Shown: piece by piece, positions 25,201 to 29,647 of the stretch
How the letters are laid out: every line of letters begins with the position of its first letter
How positions within the stretch are numbered: the stretch's first letter is position 1
Source of the DNA: Limnoperna fortunei
Taxonomy: Eukaryota > Mollusca > Bivalvia > Mytilida > Modiolidae
NCBI GenBank assembly: GCA_944474755.1
Contig: OX104125.1
Coordinates: 49,835,346 to 49,899,345 of the forward strand
Length of the DNA: 64,000 nucleotides
Reading direction: 5' to 3'
Notes under the pieces: model-generated
The model's database searches: none
What the model was told of the DNA's origin: nothing
Seen by the model: the letters and a program-made list of their open reading frames with translations, nothing else
Translations under genes and position numbers: made by a program

Positions 25201-27651
25201 GGAACAAGATGAATGTGAAAAATTATTGTTTACATGTACCGGTATACATGTAAAAACAAGTGTGGACACAGAAAAACGTCTCGCCTGAATTCCGCATCAG
25301 TAACGAAAATAAATTTCATCATAAGCATTACGTAAGTAGCATTTTTAATGAGCAGCCGCGTGTATACCAAATATTGCCACCATACTATGCATAGTTACAG
25401 ATGGACTGTCCTAATACAAAAACTTTAACATAGTCCCTGAACCGTGAAATTGAGGTCAAGGTCAGGTGACACCTACCAGACAATCATGTACTATTCATCA
25501 GCAACCTATATACCAAATATTGTCATCCTACCATGCTTGGTTACAGGGGAACAGCAGTAACCTAAAAACTTTAACGTAGTCACTGGACCGTGAAGTTGAG
25601 GTCAAGGTCACGTGGCACCTACCAGACAGTCATGTACAATTCATCAGCAACCTATATACCAAATATTGTCATCCTACCATGCATAGTTACAGAGAAACTG
25701 CAGTAACACAAAAACTTTAACATAGTCGCTGGACCGTGAAATTGAGGTCAAGGTCAGGTGACACCTACCAGACAGTCATGTACTAGTCATCAGCAACCTA
25801 TACACCAAATATTGTCATCCTACTATGCATAGTTACAGAGGAACTGCCGTAACCCAAAAACTTTAACGTAGTCACTGGACCATGAAATTGAGGTCAAGGT
25901 CAGGTGACAGGTGACTGACTGGCAAGTACTCATCATAAGCTACCTCGGTACCAAATTTGATGGACCTAGGGCTTGGGCTTACAAATATATGAAGCAAGAT
26001 GTCAAGTGTTTACGCCGCCGCCGGATTCCCATACATATGTCTCGCCTCCAGCGACTTTCGCAGGCGAGACAAAAACAGTGCAGCCACTCAATTTCTAGAA
26101 GATTAAGGACAAGAATATGAATTATTAATTTATAACAAAACTTTATTGGTATTAAAATTATATTGATAAAACAAGAAAGCAAATAAGTAAATAAGGTTAA
26201 ACACTACTATAAATGCTGCGAAGTGATGGACTCATACATGTACTATACACTAAAGATCGTGTGGATTCTCCGATTCCATGCAGGCGCTATGGACGTGGGC
26301 ATCCCGTGCCCAGTGATTGGTGTCCACCAATGTACATTGCCACAGTGGGCCACACACTACCGCCTGGTGTCAAGTCCACATTTGCCAACCTATACATGAG
26401 GGCGGATTTTATATGTTCAACCGAGTGGACTGAAGAATTTAGAAATGTCTTAAACCACAACTGCTGTCGATTTGACAACTGGGGGTTAGGGTTACCACTA
26501 TGAAGCCAATGGGATGGAGTGTGCATTTGGTAAGAAAATCCATGTGATCTGTAGTGTAATTAATACATACAAATTTGTAAACATTTTAATTTGGCGACCA
26601 TGTAAAAAAGTACTGCTTACTACTGAATTTAGTTTGTCATCCCAGTGTTTAATGAAACATACCTGGTAGTGTTTTTTCTGGCAAAAGTCTTTTTATTGTC
26701 TGAAAACACAAATTATTCTCTGTAATTATGACAGTAAGAAAGCAAGCTAGAAATACACAATACATGTTTTTTTTTTTTCATTTTTACATGTTTGCATCAA
26801 AGCTCTCAAGTATATGATGTTGTTTATATTGGTTTAAAATATACTGTTATAATATCCTTGAATCTGTGCATTGTACTAGTATACTGTTAAACATCCATCA
26901 ATCTGTGTCAACAATGACATGAATAAAAGAAATCTTACCTCCTCTAACTGACATTGTTGCAGAAGTGTATTCTGTTGTTCAAGAAGAGTATTTTGAAGCT
27001 GCAGACATATTGCTATATTTAGTGGTTGTTTAGCAATATCTCTCAGCCTTTGTTTTGTTTCTGCTTCTTTATTATAAACCTTTGCTAAAACTAGTAACGA
27101 AGCCTCTACATCGGTCATGGACTTTTGGTATTCACTATTGGAGATTTTCCCTTCCTTGGCATGAGCAAATGAGTGGTTCCTGGAATTAACTAGTTCATCA
27201 AGAGCATTTCTCTCTCGAGATCCTTGTGGCACAAGTGTTGTAAAGTTAACCAAAAGAAGTCTAGCCAGGGTAAAGTCAAGGTCCTGTAGCTGGAGGTTAG
27301 GATTGACAGGACGGCAACAGTAGGGAGCTGATTTAGTTCCATGGTAATGACCCAGTAACTTGTTGCCAGTTGTGTCAAACAATATGTCCAGTTGTTGTGG
27401 ATGTAGGACTCTATTGCCTCTGGTTCCTGTCCGAGTTCCAGGAGGACACTGACAACATGGATAACGGTTGAAACACAGGTGATAGATGTCATGTCCATTT
27501 ATATCAATGAACCTCAGGAGTGTTATGCCTTGATTTGTCAAATGGAAATCCAGTAGATGTAGGAAGGAATCTTTGGTTTCATCTACGATTACTGTTGAAT
27601 GGCGGTAGAAGTTTTCTTGTTCCTGTGTCATTATACTTTCAGCTTCATTCA
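339..27651 (-). CDS. Multi-exon gene: HEPN - 4x Ig - Roc - COR - B-box - NHL-like propeller
   Basis: This entry covers the inferred gene; exons are listed separately. Fourteen exons were placed by eye from open reading frames bounded by AG acceptors and GT donors. Splice phases run 0-0-1-1-1-1-1-1-1-1-0-0-1-1-2, and each junction joins without a frame break if the short form of the penultimate exon is used. This phase continuity is the main argument for one transcript rather than two or three neighbouring genes. The product would be about 1,730-1,800 residues with no signal peptide or membrane segment seen. Roc-COR is the GTPase and dimerisation module of ROCO proteins, HEPN domains are often ribonucleases or scaffolds, and NHL propellers bind RNA or protein. 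An innate-sensing or ubiquitin-linked role is inference only. The first exon is probably upstream of 27651 and was not found. The alternative is two adjacent genes split between COR and B-box. Confidence 0.6.
1210..1521. other. Intron without recognisable features
   Basis: AT-rich intron between the B-box/propeller exon and the upstream exon. A 21-base stretch near 1415-1435 resembles bases of the B-box exon (tgacagtcctgacacatag), apparently a small duplicated piece of 1138-1155. Nothing else was seen. Confidence 0.5.
1522..1775 (-). CDS. Penultimate exon, two possible forms (254 bp or 28 bp)
   Basis: A strong acceptor (T-rich tract then ACAG) ends at 1776. Two good donors follow. GTAAGT at 1747 gives a 28-bp microexon running phase 1 to 2, which fits exactly between the phase-1 end of 3038-2907 and the phase-2 start of the B-box exon. 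GTAAGT at 1521 gives a 254-bp exon open for 84 codons and also ending in phase 2, but it needs a phase-0 predecessor, or a weaker acceptor at about 1763 for phase 1. The long frame has coding-like composition (ending CKVIARPNTQ) but no family I recognise. The short form is favoured by phase, the long one by its open frame; alternative splicing is possible. Confidence 0.5.
1776..2906. other. Intron, nothing recognised
   Basis: AT-rich sequence of about 1.1 kb with stops in all frames and no obvious repeat. The left part has a short TA-rich run near 1822-1835. Confidence 0.5.
2907..3038 (-). CDS. Linker exon (44 codons, phase 1 to 1)
   Basis: Bounded by acceptor CTGTAG and donor CATG|GTTTGT on the minus strand. 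It encodes an acidic start (EVEEETAVP), an Ala/Thr/Pro linker and then a more ordered stretch around PYDVEVIYTRIQHENKMKH. I recognise no domain. Phase 1-1 matches the preceding 37-bp microexon, which ends in phase 1. It probably joins the Roc-COR half of the protein to the B-box/propeller half. Confidence is moderate because the exon is short and the donor is not consensus beyond GTTTGT. Confidence 0.6.
3039..3957. other. Intron with a 5'-truncated SINE
   Basis: About 0.9 kb of AT-rich intron. The only recognisable content is the SINE fragment at 3698-3861; a T9 run lies near 3370. Confidence 0.5.
3698..3861 (-). mobile_element. SINE family 1, 5'-truncated copy
   Basis: Matches the 3' half of the full SINE at 18798-19058 (core with aatttttcagctat, tttttattggggga, ggaaaactggcaatcc, gattggagtcgagtacacc) but lacks the tRNA-like head. 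Truncation of the 5' end is usual for LINE-driven insertion. Confidence 0.85.
3958..3994 (-). CDS. 37-bp microexon (NKNYDSISKEDE), phase 0 to 1
   Basis: A TTTTATAG acceptor and an AAG|GTAAAT donor flank 37 bases that read as a hydrophilic linker peptide. It starts in phase 0, as required by the end of the COR exon, and ends in phase 1, as required by exon 3038-2907. The same length and phases occur in the microexon at 26663-26699. With so little sequence, chance cannot be excluded. Confidence 0.5.
4211..6465 (+). repeat. Dispersed composite repeat, AGAGGCTC/GCTCAC-hairpin family, copy 1
   Basis: Starts with actagaggctcct and has a second head-like site near 4748 (aggagcctgg...gctcacct). It contains monomers of about 460 bp marked by aataactcct near 5106, 5563 and 6039, each followed by a conserved stretch (gagcaatgctaactttttctc). 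It ends near ccaatagctt...ggtgagctaaac. Same family as 29648-31616 and 9740-10385. The short frames open within it (for example 6143-6496) are not genes. It lies in the intron after the COR exon. Confidence 0.75.
6466..6855. other. Intron remainder next to the COR exon
   Basis: AT-rich; holds the 32-bp tandem repeat at 6708-6836 and otherwise nothing recognised. Confidence 0.5.
6708..6836. repeat. 32-bp tandem repeat, 4 copies
   Basis: The motif gaagctaaagcaaatattgt recurs at 6713, 6745, 6777 and 6809, an exact 32-base spacing with few substitutions. It ends about 20 bases downstream (minus sense) of the COR exon donor. Confidence 0.85.
6856..8088 (-). CDS. COR domain exon (411 codons)
   Basis: A single long exon with acceptor CTTTTAG and donor AAAG|GTATAG, phase 0 to 0. 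It opens with the end of the Roc domain, including a G5-like ICHVSNTEP near residue 28. The COR module follows: YGKKLPLRWIRLEQ at residues 58-71, a winged-helix stretch with LSWPDMTDLA and EVSLFLKYHHKVGSIIYF at 84-120, VILNPKWLADAFRCFVSD at 127-144, then a second half with YYEKIKC near the end. COR always pairs with Roc and mediates dimerisation of ROCO proteins. No kinase domain follows, so this is not an LRRK or DAPK orthologue. Length and motif order fit a complete COR. Confidence 0.9.
8089..8984. other. Intron, nothing recognised
   Basis: About 0.9 kb AT-rich sequence between the COR exon and the third Roc exon. No repeats or open frames of note. Confidence 0.5.
8985..9115 (-). CDS. Roc GTPase exon 3 (G4 motif)
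   Basis: Acceptor TTTTCAG and donor CCAG|GTATAA flank 131 bases, phase 1 to 0. The peptide has FWFDSIHSCGAIE, then a hydrophobic strand NPPVIVVCTGMDKCKDQ. TGMD sits where Ras-like GTPases have NKxD; Roc domains commonly use a T-x-x-D variant (THLD in LRRK2), so this is the guanine-specificity motif G4. It connects the long Roc exon to the COR exon in frame. Confidence 0.85.
9425..9595 (+). mobile_element. SINE family 1, degenerate partial copy
   Basis: Aligns in the tRNA-forward orientation with 63226-63492: B-box region (gcgggttaattgagtctcac), tgtactaaactc, gattgccagttgtcctat, tactccccaataaa. Both ends are eroded. Confidence 0.7.
9740..10385 (+). repeat. Dispersed composite repeat, GCTCAC-hairpin family, copy 3
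   Basis: Contains three sub-repeats of about 160-168 bp marked by gaggaccatccaa-like sites near 9898, 10057 and 10225. It ends in a stem-loop at 10351-10383 (tagctcacatgacc / ggtaggtgagctta) preceded by gacgacaatgatgaca. The 3' hairpin is shared with 29648-31616. The 84-codon frame at 9744-9998 is part of this repeat. Confidence 0.7.
10386..10913. other. Intron, nothing recognised
   Basis: Unremarkable AT-rich intronic sequence between the repeat and the second Roc exon. Confidence 0.5.
10914..11627 (-). CDS. Roc GTPase exon 2 with long low-complexity insert (G3 motif)
   Basis: Acceptor TTTACAG and donor GGTG|GTAAGT bound 238 codons, phase 1 to 1. After a basic start (KRDMMTRIKMAVKEKAKK) comes a polar, disordered stretch of about 90 residues with four decapeptide repeats (VNAKTDKALP type), followed by an acidic/charged segment with a helix-like LGEYNQLQKLEKKIEPRLE. 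The last 60 residues are Roc core: VDCGIWDFAGQKHYYPTH contains the DxxGQ switch II motif (DFAGQ), then HPIFLNPNAVHLLVSD. The P-loop is on the preceding exon and G4 on the following one. The insert lies between switch I and switch II, making this Roc unusually long. Confidence 0.9.
11428..11550 (-). repeat. 30-bp in-frame coding repeat (decapeptide, 4 copies)
   Basis: The Roc insert contains four consecutive imperfect decapeptides, each starting INAET, VNAKT, VNSKT or VNAAT. At the DNA level these are 30-bp units. Length change here would keep the frame. Confidence 0.85.
11628..12247. other. Intron, nothing recognised
   Basis: About 0.6 kb AT-rich intron separating the P-loop exon from the switch II exon. 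Confidence 0.5.
12248..12493 (-). CDS. Roc GTPase exon 1 (P-loop)
   Basis: Acceptor ATTTCAG and donor GAAG|GTACAT flank 82 codons, phase 1 to 1. A leading helix (ELPHAIRQLSNKEKELY) precedes the first strand FIRIVIIG, then the Walker A/G1 motif GENGVGKT (bases about 12363-12386) and LLRRMLGK. STDGVDVHMCKIR near residue 65 matches the switch I region of Roc domains, which often has T-x-G-[IV]. This establishes the nucleotide-binding start of the Roc module, directly after the fourth Ig domain. Confidence 0.9.
12494..13578. other. Intron, nothing firm recognised
   Basis: About 1.1 kb AT-rich intron. Two loosely similar stretches (agagataactgaacaattaaagagttatgg near 12905 and agagtaactcaacaattagtg near 13078) suggest an old dispersed repeat, but no boundaries are visible. 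Confidence 0.4.
13579..13836 (-). CDS. I-set immunoglobulin domain 4
   Basis: Acceptor CTCCAG and donor CAAG|GTAATA bound 86 codons, phase 1 to 1: one exon, one domain. B strand CIEGENVHFECEV, C strand with the core tryptophan ALWFKDG, then GKLHRLVVNNTTLDDQGEYSIRI for the D/E/F strands with the D-x-G-x-Y motif. The F-strand cysteine is replaced by Ile/Arg context, as often in intracellular titin-like Ig domains. It lies immediately before the Roc module. Confidence 0.9.
13984..14256 (+). repeat. Dispersed repeat ending in (GACA)n and terminal hairpin
   Basis: Begins near an 18-base poly-C, has a body with tgctaaatttcatcaagcgg, a GACAGACAGACA run at 14180-14204, then a 3' stem (ccctcaaac / gtttgtggggg) followed by TATAAT. 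The same 3' layout (GGAC/GACA run, hairpin, GGGGTATAA) occurs at 22210-22275, 37430-37500 and 37840-37905. Confidence 0.6.
14409..14531. repeat. Fold-back element, 35-bp arms
   Basis: Bases 14417-14451 and 14489-14523 are inverted copies with about four mismatches (tacgtgatgatttttgtattgg / ccaatacagaaatcattacgta). The loop itself repeats ggccaata motifs. Likely a small MITE in the intron between Ig3 and Ig4 exons. Confidence 0.75.
14886..15146 (-). CDS. I-set immunoglobulin domain 3
   Basis: Acceptor GTTATAG and donor AAAG|GTTTGA enclose 87 codons, phase 1 to 1. B strand YCIEGDKVDLCCEVLD, C strand ADWVKEG with the core Trp, E/F strands GKIHTLSIIQAELQDAGNYTVKI. The F strand has Val in place of Cys, so no standard disulfide. 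Sequence is close to Ig2 and Ig4 (shared EYF/VTKSL start and CIEG motif), pointing to tandem exon duplication. Confidence 0.9.
15805..15915 (-). mobile_element. SINE family 1 remnant
   Basis: Keeps tgtttgtttgagtttaatg, tttcagctatatcatgg and taggaaaactggcaatcctt with deletions between. No tRNA head. Confidence 0.65.
16067..16196. repeat. Fold-back element
   Basis: Left arm ctgcagttaagggtatatac near 16073-16108 pairs with the right arm near 16155-16192 (gtataccaccctcaattgcag). Arms are about 35 bases with several mismatches. No flanking duplication was identified. Confidence 0.6.
17806..17880 (-). repeat. Outlying divergent unit of the Ig-exon minisatellite
   Basis: One diverged copy of the 76-bp unit (tatctatcacgacaagagatg, tgttgtttatactgactgt) is separated from the main array by about 765 bp of fold-back/MITE-like DNA that appears to have inserted within a unit. 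Confidence 0.7.
17878..18640. mobile_element. MITE-like insertion with fold-back head
   Basis: Starts atacaattactgcacttgaa, which is inverted at about 17980-18027 (ctgctccataaaacc ... tcaagtgtagtaattgc). A lone arm of the same family is at 22622-22695. It interrupts the minisatellite between the outlying unit and the array. Right boundary and target duplication are not clear. Confidence 0.5.
18645..21350 (-). repeat. 76-bp minisatellite made of an Ig-exon tail plus splice donor, about 32 copies
   Basis: Units of 76 bp (some 74 bp) run head to tail up to the real Ig2 exon. On the minus strand each unit reads the end of the Ig domain (YTVSINNRVRETSLVVIG-like), then the donor GTAAATATAC and a short intronic piece. 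The 74-bp variants break the reading frame, so the copies are not coding. A 16-unit block of about 1.2 kb is itself duplicated: units near 19244-19993 repeat near 20443-21193 with the same private variants. A SINE interrupts one unit at 18798-19058. Confidence 0.92.
18798..19058 (-). mobile_element. SINE family 1, full-length, inserted in the minisatellite
   Basis: 261 bp flanked by a perfect 14-bp duplication TATACTGACTGTAT (18784-18797 and 19059-19072). On the minus strand the head ggggcctcgttggccgagtgg and the box gggttcgattctc are pol III A- and B-box-like and resemble a Ser/Leu-type tRNA. The 3' end has the core ctgaaaaattgctgaaagtg followed by ggcgttaaacaccatc and a (CAAA)n-type tail. 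It post-dates the array unit it splits. Confidence 0.92.
21351..21611 (-). CDS. I-set immunoglobulin domain 2
   Basis: Acceptor TTTACAG and donor ATAG|GTAAAT bound 87 codons, phase 1 to 1. B strand VECIEGETAQFTCEVIED, C strand ACWNKNG, E/F strands GKLHRLSIKNCELNDTSKYTVSI, G strand RETSLVVIG. Cys is present on the B strand but not on F. The 3' end of this exon with its donor is the parent of the adjoining 76-bp minisatellite. The unit differs at one spot (ENYTVS in units, SKYTVS in the exon), so the array or the exon has diverged since. Confidence 0.9.
22025..22278 (+). repeat. Dispersed repeat with GGAC run and terminal hairpin
   Basis: Ends with ggacggacagacggccgaac, then agccctcttaccaaaggggtataat. 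Same end layout as 13984-14256. The small minus-strand frames here (22040-22271) lie wholly inside it. Confidence 0.55.
22868..23990 (+). repeat. Diverged copies of the 161-bp and 146-bp repeat families
   Basis: 22868-23000 matches the unit of 36440-37430 (agacgatctagcgatcactgatacc, gatgcaaactttttgagttattg). 23020-23170 and 23520-23900 match the 25.4-26.0 kb units (tcgtgaaattgaggtcaagg, gacaggtgacagg, gcaagtact). This shows the two families occur joined. Confidence 0.6.
24343..24600 (-). CDS. I-set immunoglobulin domain 1
   Basis: Acceptor TTTGCAG and donor TATG|GTAAAT bound 86 codons, phase 1 to 1. Strands visible: RVVEGCDARFELW (A'/B), IVEWFKEGNRIE (C, core Trp), GLKHTLIVRNADLTDRGMYNAKF (E/F with D-x-G-x-Y), SSRLDIY (G). 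No canonical Cys pair. It is the most diverged of the four Ig exons and the first after the HEPN region, to which it is joined by the 37-bp microexon. Confidence 0.88.
24911..25052. repeat. Long near-perfect palindrome (about 60-bp arms)
   Basis: The left arm ends gatataatatggtttgggtc and is mirrored after a 15-20 base loop. Arms run about 24913-24974 and 24990-25050 with two or three mismatches. Very high arm identity suggests a recent fold-back insertion or a hairpin kept by gene conversion. Confidence 0.85.
25247..26075 (+). repeat. Dispersed element with internal 146-bp tandem repeat and terminal hairpin
   Basis: Units marked by ccgtgaaattgaggtcaagg start at 25442, 25588, 25734 and 25880, exactly 146 bases apart. 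The left end has gtctcgcctgaattccgcat. The right end, at 26038-26071, forms a stem gtctcgcct / aggcgagac followed by an A run. The shared terminal word suggests a discrete mobile unit. Confidence 0.75.
26213..26503. other. Unassigned GC-richer open stretch
   Basis: About 290 bases are open on the plus strand (96 codons) and 240 bases open on the minus strand (26526-26287), with base composition above the surrounding intron. The plus frame includes CPPMYIATVGHTLPPG and STEWTEEFRNVLNH. I recognise no family, and no splice sites clearly frame it. It may be a retroelement fragment; a cryptic exon is possible. Confidence 0.2.
26663..26699 (-). CDS. 37-bp microexon (TIKRLLPEKTLP), phase 0 to 1
   Basis: Acceptor GTTTTCAG and donor CCAG|GTATGT flank 37 bases. 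It takes phase 0 from the HEPN exon and hands phase 1 to Ig domain 1, so it restores the frame exactly. Good consensus at both sites makes this more convincing than its length alone. Confidence 0.65.
26939..27651 (-). CDS. DZIP3-like HEPN domain exon with C-terminal coiled coil
   Basis: Acceptor CTTTTAG at 27653-27652 and donor GAG|GTAAGA bound about 237 codons. Motifs of the DZIP3/hRUL138-like HEPN family are visible: QENFYRHSTVIVDET, HPQQLDILFDTTGN, LQDLDFTLARLLLVNF, then DELVNSRNHSFAHAKEG and SEYQKSMTDVEASLLVL. RNHSFAH is the RN-x4-H motif of HEPN ribonucleases (bases about 27161-27181). A Cys-rich insert (YPCCQCPPG) and a Gln/Leu coiled coil (NTLLEQQNTLLQQC) are extra. DZIP3 itself also has a RING, which is not seen here. 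The exon starts in phase 1: either an upstream exon supplies the N-terminus (even a split ATG), or translation begins at the internal Met of IMTQEQ. Confidence 0.85.
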
Positions 27652-29180
27652 CTAAAAGAGACAAATTAACATTGCATTAAAGTGATTATAGAATGGTCAA
27701 CTAGGATTAAATCAGACTTTACTATTGTGACTATTCCTGACGAGGTTGTAAATATGGAATGTAATACATGATGTCTACTAAGGAATGTGAAATATAGACA
27801 AGTTAGTGAGTGATCTAATGATGACTTAAATCACAAACTAATAAGTGGACAATAACAGAATTTTTGTACCTGGTGATTATGTACACATTGACAATATAGT
27901 GATATACCCTACAAAGCATAAAAGACACTTATGGACATGCACTAAACTCGTGGAATAGAGACAAATAGATAGGTTCGAATGATTGATTTATTGTGTTTGT
28001 GACAATGTTGTTCAATTGTTTGTTGTGTAATGTTTTATTTAATCATGAATCTTTATGCAACACAATATTTCACCATGAGCCATTTCAGACTGGTCTAACA
28101 TTTTATTTAATTAAAAAACTACCTTGACCTAATCTGCCTATGACTAGTATGACTGCTGAAACTAGTTAAAAAGTGACCCAAGTCCTATGAGAAAAACAGG
28201 CAAAAATACCAGCTTAATAAAACTGATGATAAATTTTGAAAAAAAACACAAAGGACATGCCAGCTGGCGCTCCAGACCACAATTAATTATATATAACTGA
28301 TCAGAAGATTTATGATAAATTGCCACCAAAGATACAAAGACTTATTGTCATACAGAAAATAAAATATTTCCCTTCCCATAAGGAATTAAAAACCATGTAT
28401 ATGAGATTAGAGCATAACCTGTCATGCCTGTGCCACACTTTAATAATGTACATTATACATGGATTTTCATTGATGAGTAGGTAGCAGTTTTTTATACACA
28501 CTTGTCTATCAAACTTGAAACAGGGTCAGCTTGAAATATAAACATATAGTTGGACTGACAGATGAACAGACCCAAACATTATTATATCCCTTTCATGAGC
28601 AGTGCATAAGCAAATGTCAGAAGGATATTCGCTTCGTCATTATGTACCAGACACTTGTTTCAAAATTTTTTTTACCAATATACAAGATTTATAGGTTGTT
28701 TCATACCATGTCCATTTCATACCACAAAAACAACCATATTGTACCATGTCTGATTCATACCATATGAAAACTCGGTAAATTTCAATGTGAATATTATGTT
28801 ATTACAACTGGGAACCATTTTCTACGATGTGAAATGTTAATTGTTTAATTTATTTACTTTTTCAGTACTACATGCAGTCATTGCGTACTATCTTAAACAT
28901 GCAAAACTATTTGATGGAATATTTTCGATACCCTTAACTTCGTACCATATTTAAATGTCTGTTGGGATTTTTTTATGATCATTTTGGAAATATATTTCTG
29001 TATTTTGGATATTTTTCTATTGTTATTTTTGGATCCTATTTTATTTCTAGAGAATCAGTAAAATAGCGTTTTTTATTTGTTTGTTTATTTAAACAGGAAC
29101 ATCATATTTTTTAAATTAGGCAAATCATTGAATATCTAGCTCTTATCAACACTGAAGTATTTTGACGGTTGTATAAAATT
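27652..29180. other. Upstream or intronic region, no feature recognised
   Basis: AT-rich, stop-dense on both strands. The phrase ttcataccat recurs at 28698, 28712 and 28752. A 5' exon of the HEPN gene should lie in or beyond this stretch but I could not identify one. Confidence 0.4.
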
Positions 29181-29337
29181 GTTTGTTTGTTTGGTGCTTA
29201 ACGGCACATTAAGCAATGTTTCAGCTATATCATGTCAATTTTTATTGGGGGAGAAAGCGGGAGTACCCATAGAATACCCCTGACCTGAGGTAGGAAAACT
29301 GACAATCGTTGTCAATTAAGATTGGAGTCAAGTACAT
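29181..29337 (-). mobile_element. SINE family 1, 5'-truncated copy
   Basis: Core and 3' half only (tgtttgtttggtgcttaacg, ttttattgggggag, ggtaggaaaactgacaatcg, gattggagtcaagtac). More diverged than the 18.8 kb copy. Confidence 0.8.
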
Positions 29338-29647
29338 GTTATGAAATGTGGGTATGTAGCCCACATGGCACGAAACGACTAGACACAAACACACACCACA
29401 AGCACCCTGTAAATTATCTATGGCGATCTCTGTAACCTTTATGCCACATACTCAAATGGGTCAAAGGTTTAACCATAATAGCGCAAACTGTGCTTTTTAA
29501 AAGCCTTCACATTTTTTTAAAAGATGCAGAAGACTTTCCATAGACTTCGTCTCAAATGTTTAATAAACAACACCATACCAGTACTTTGATGTACTCGGAA
29601 TGACTCAAACTTAAGTTCTTGTAATACATGCACGTGAAGAGTTCCGA
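29338..29647. other. Spacer, nothing recognised
   Basis: About 300 bases without repeat or coding signal. Confidence 0.4.

Larger units (their letters stand above)
24601..26662. other. Intron with long hairpin and 146-bp repeats
   Basis: Holds the palindrome at 24911-25052, the 146-bp repeat element at 25247-26075 and an unexplained more GC-rich open stretch at 26213-26503. Confidence 0.5.
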
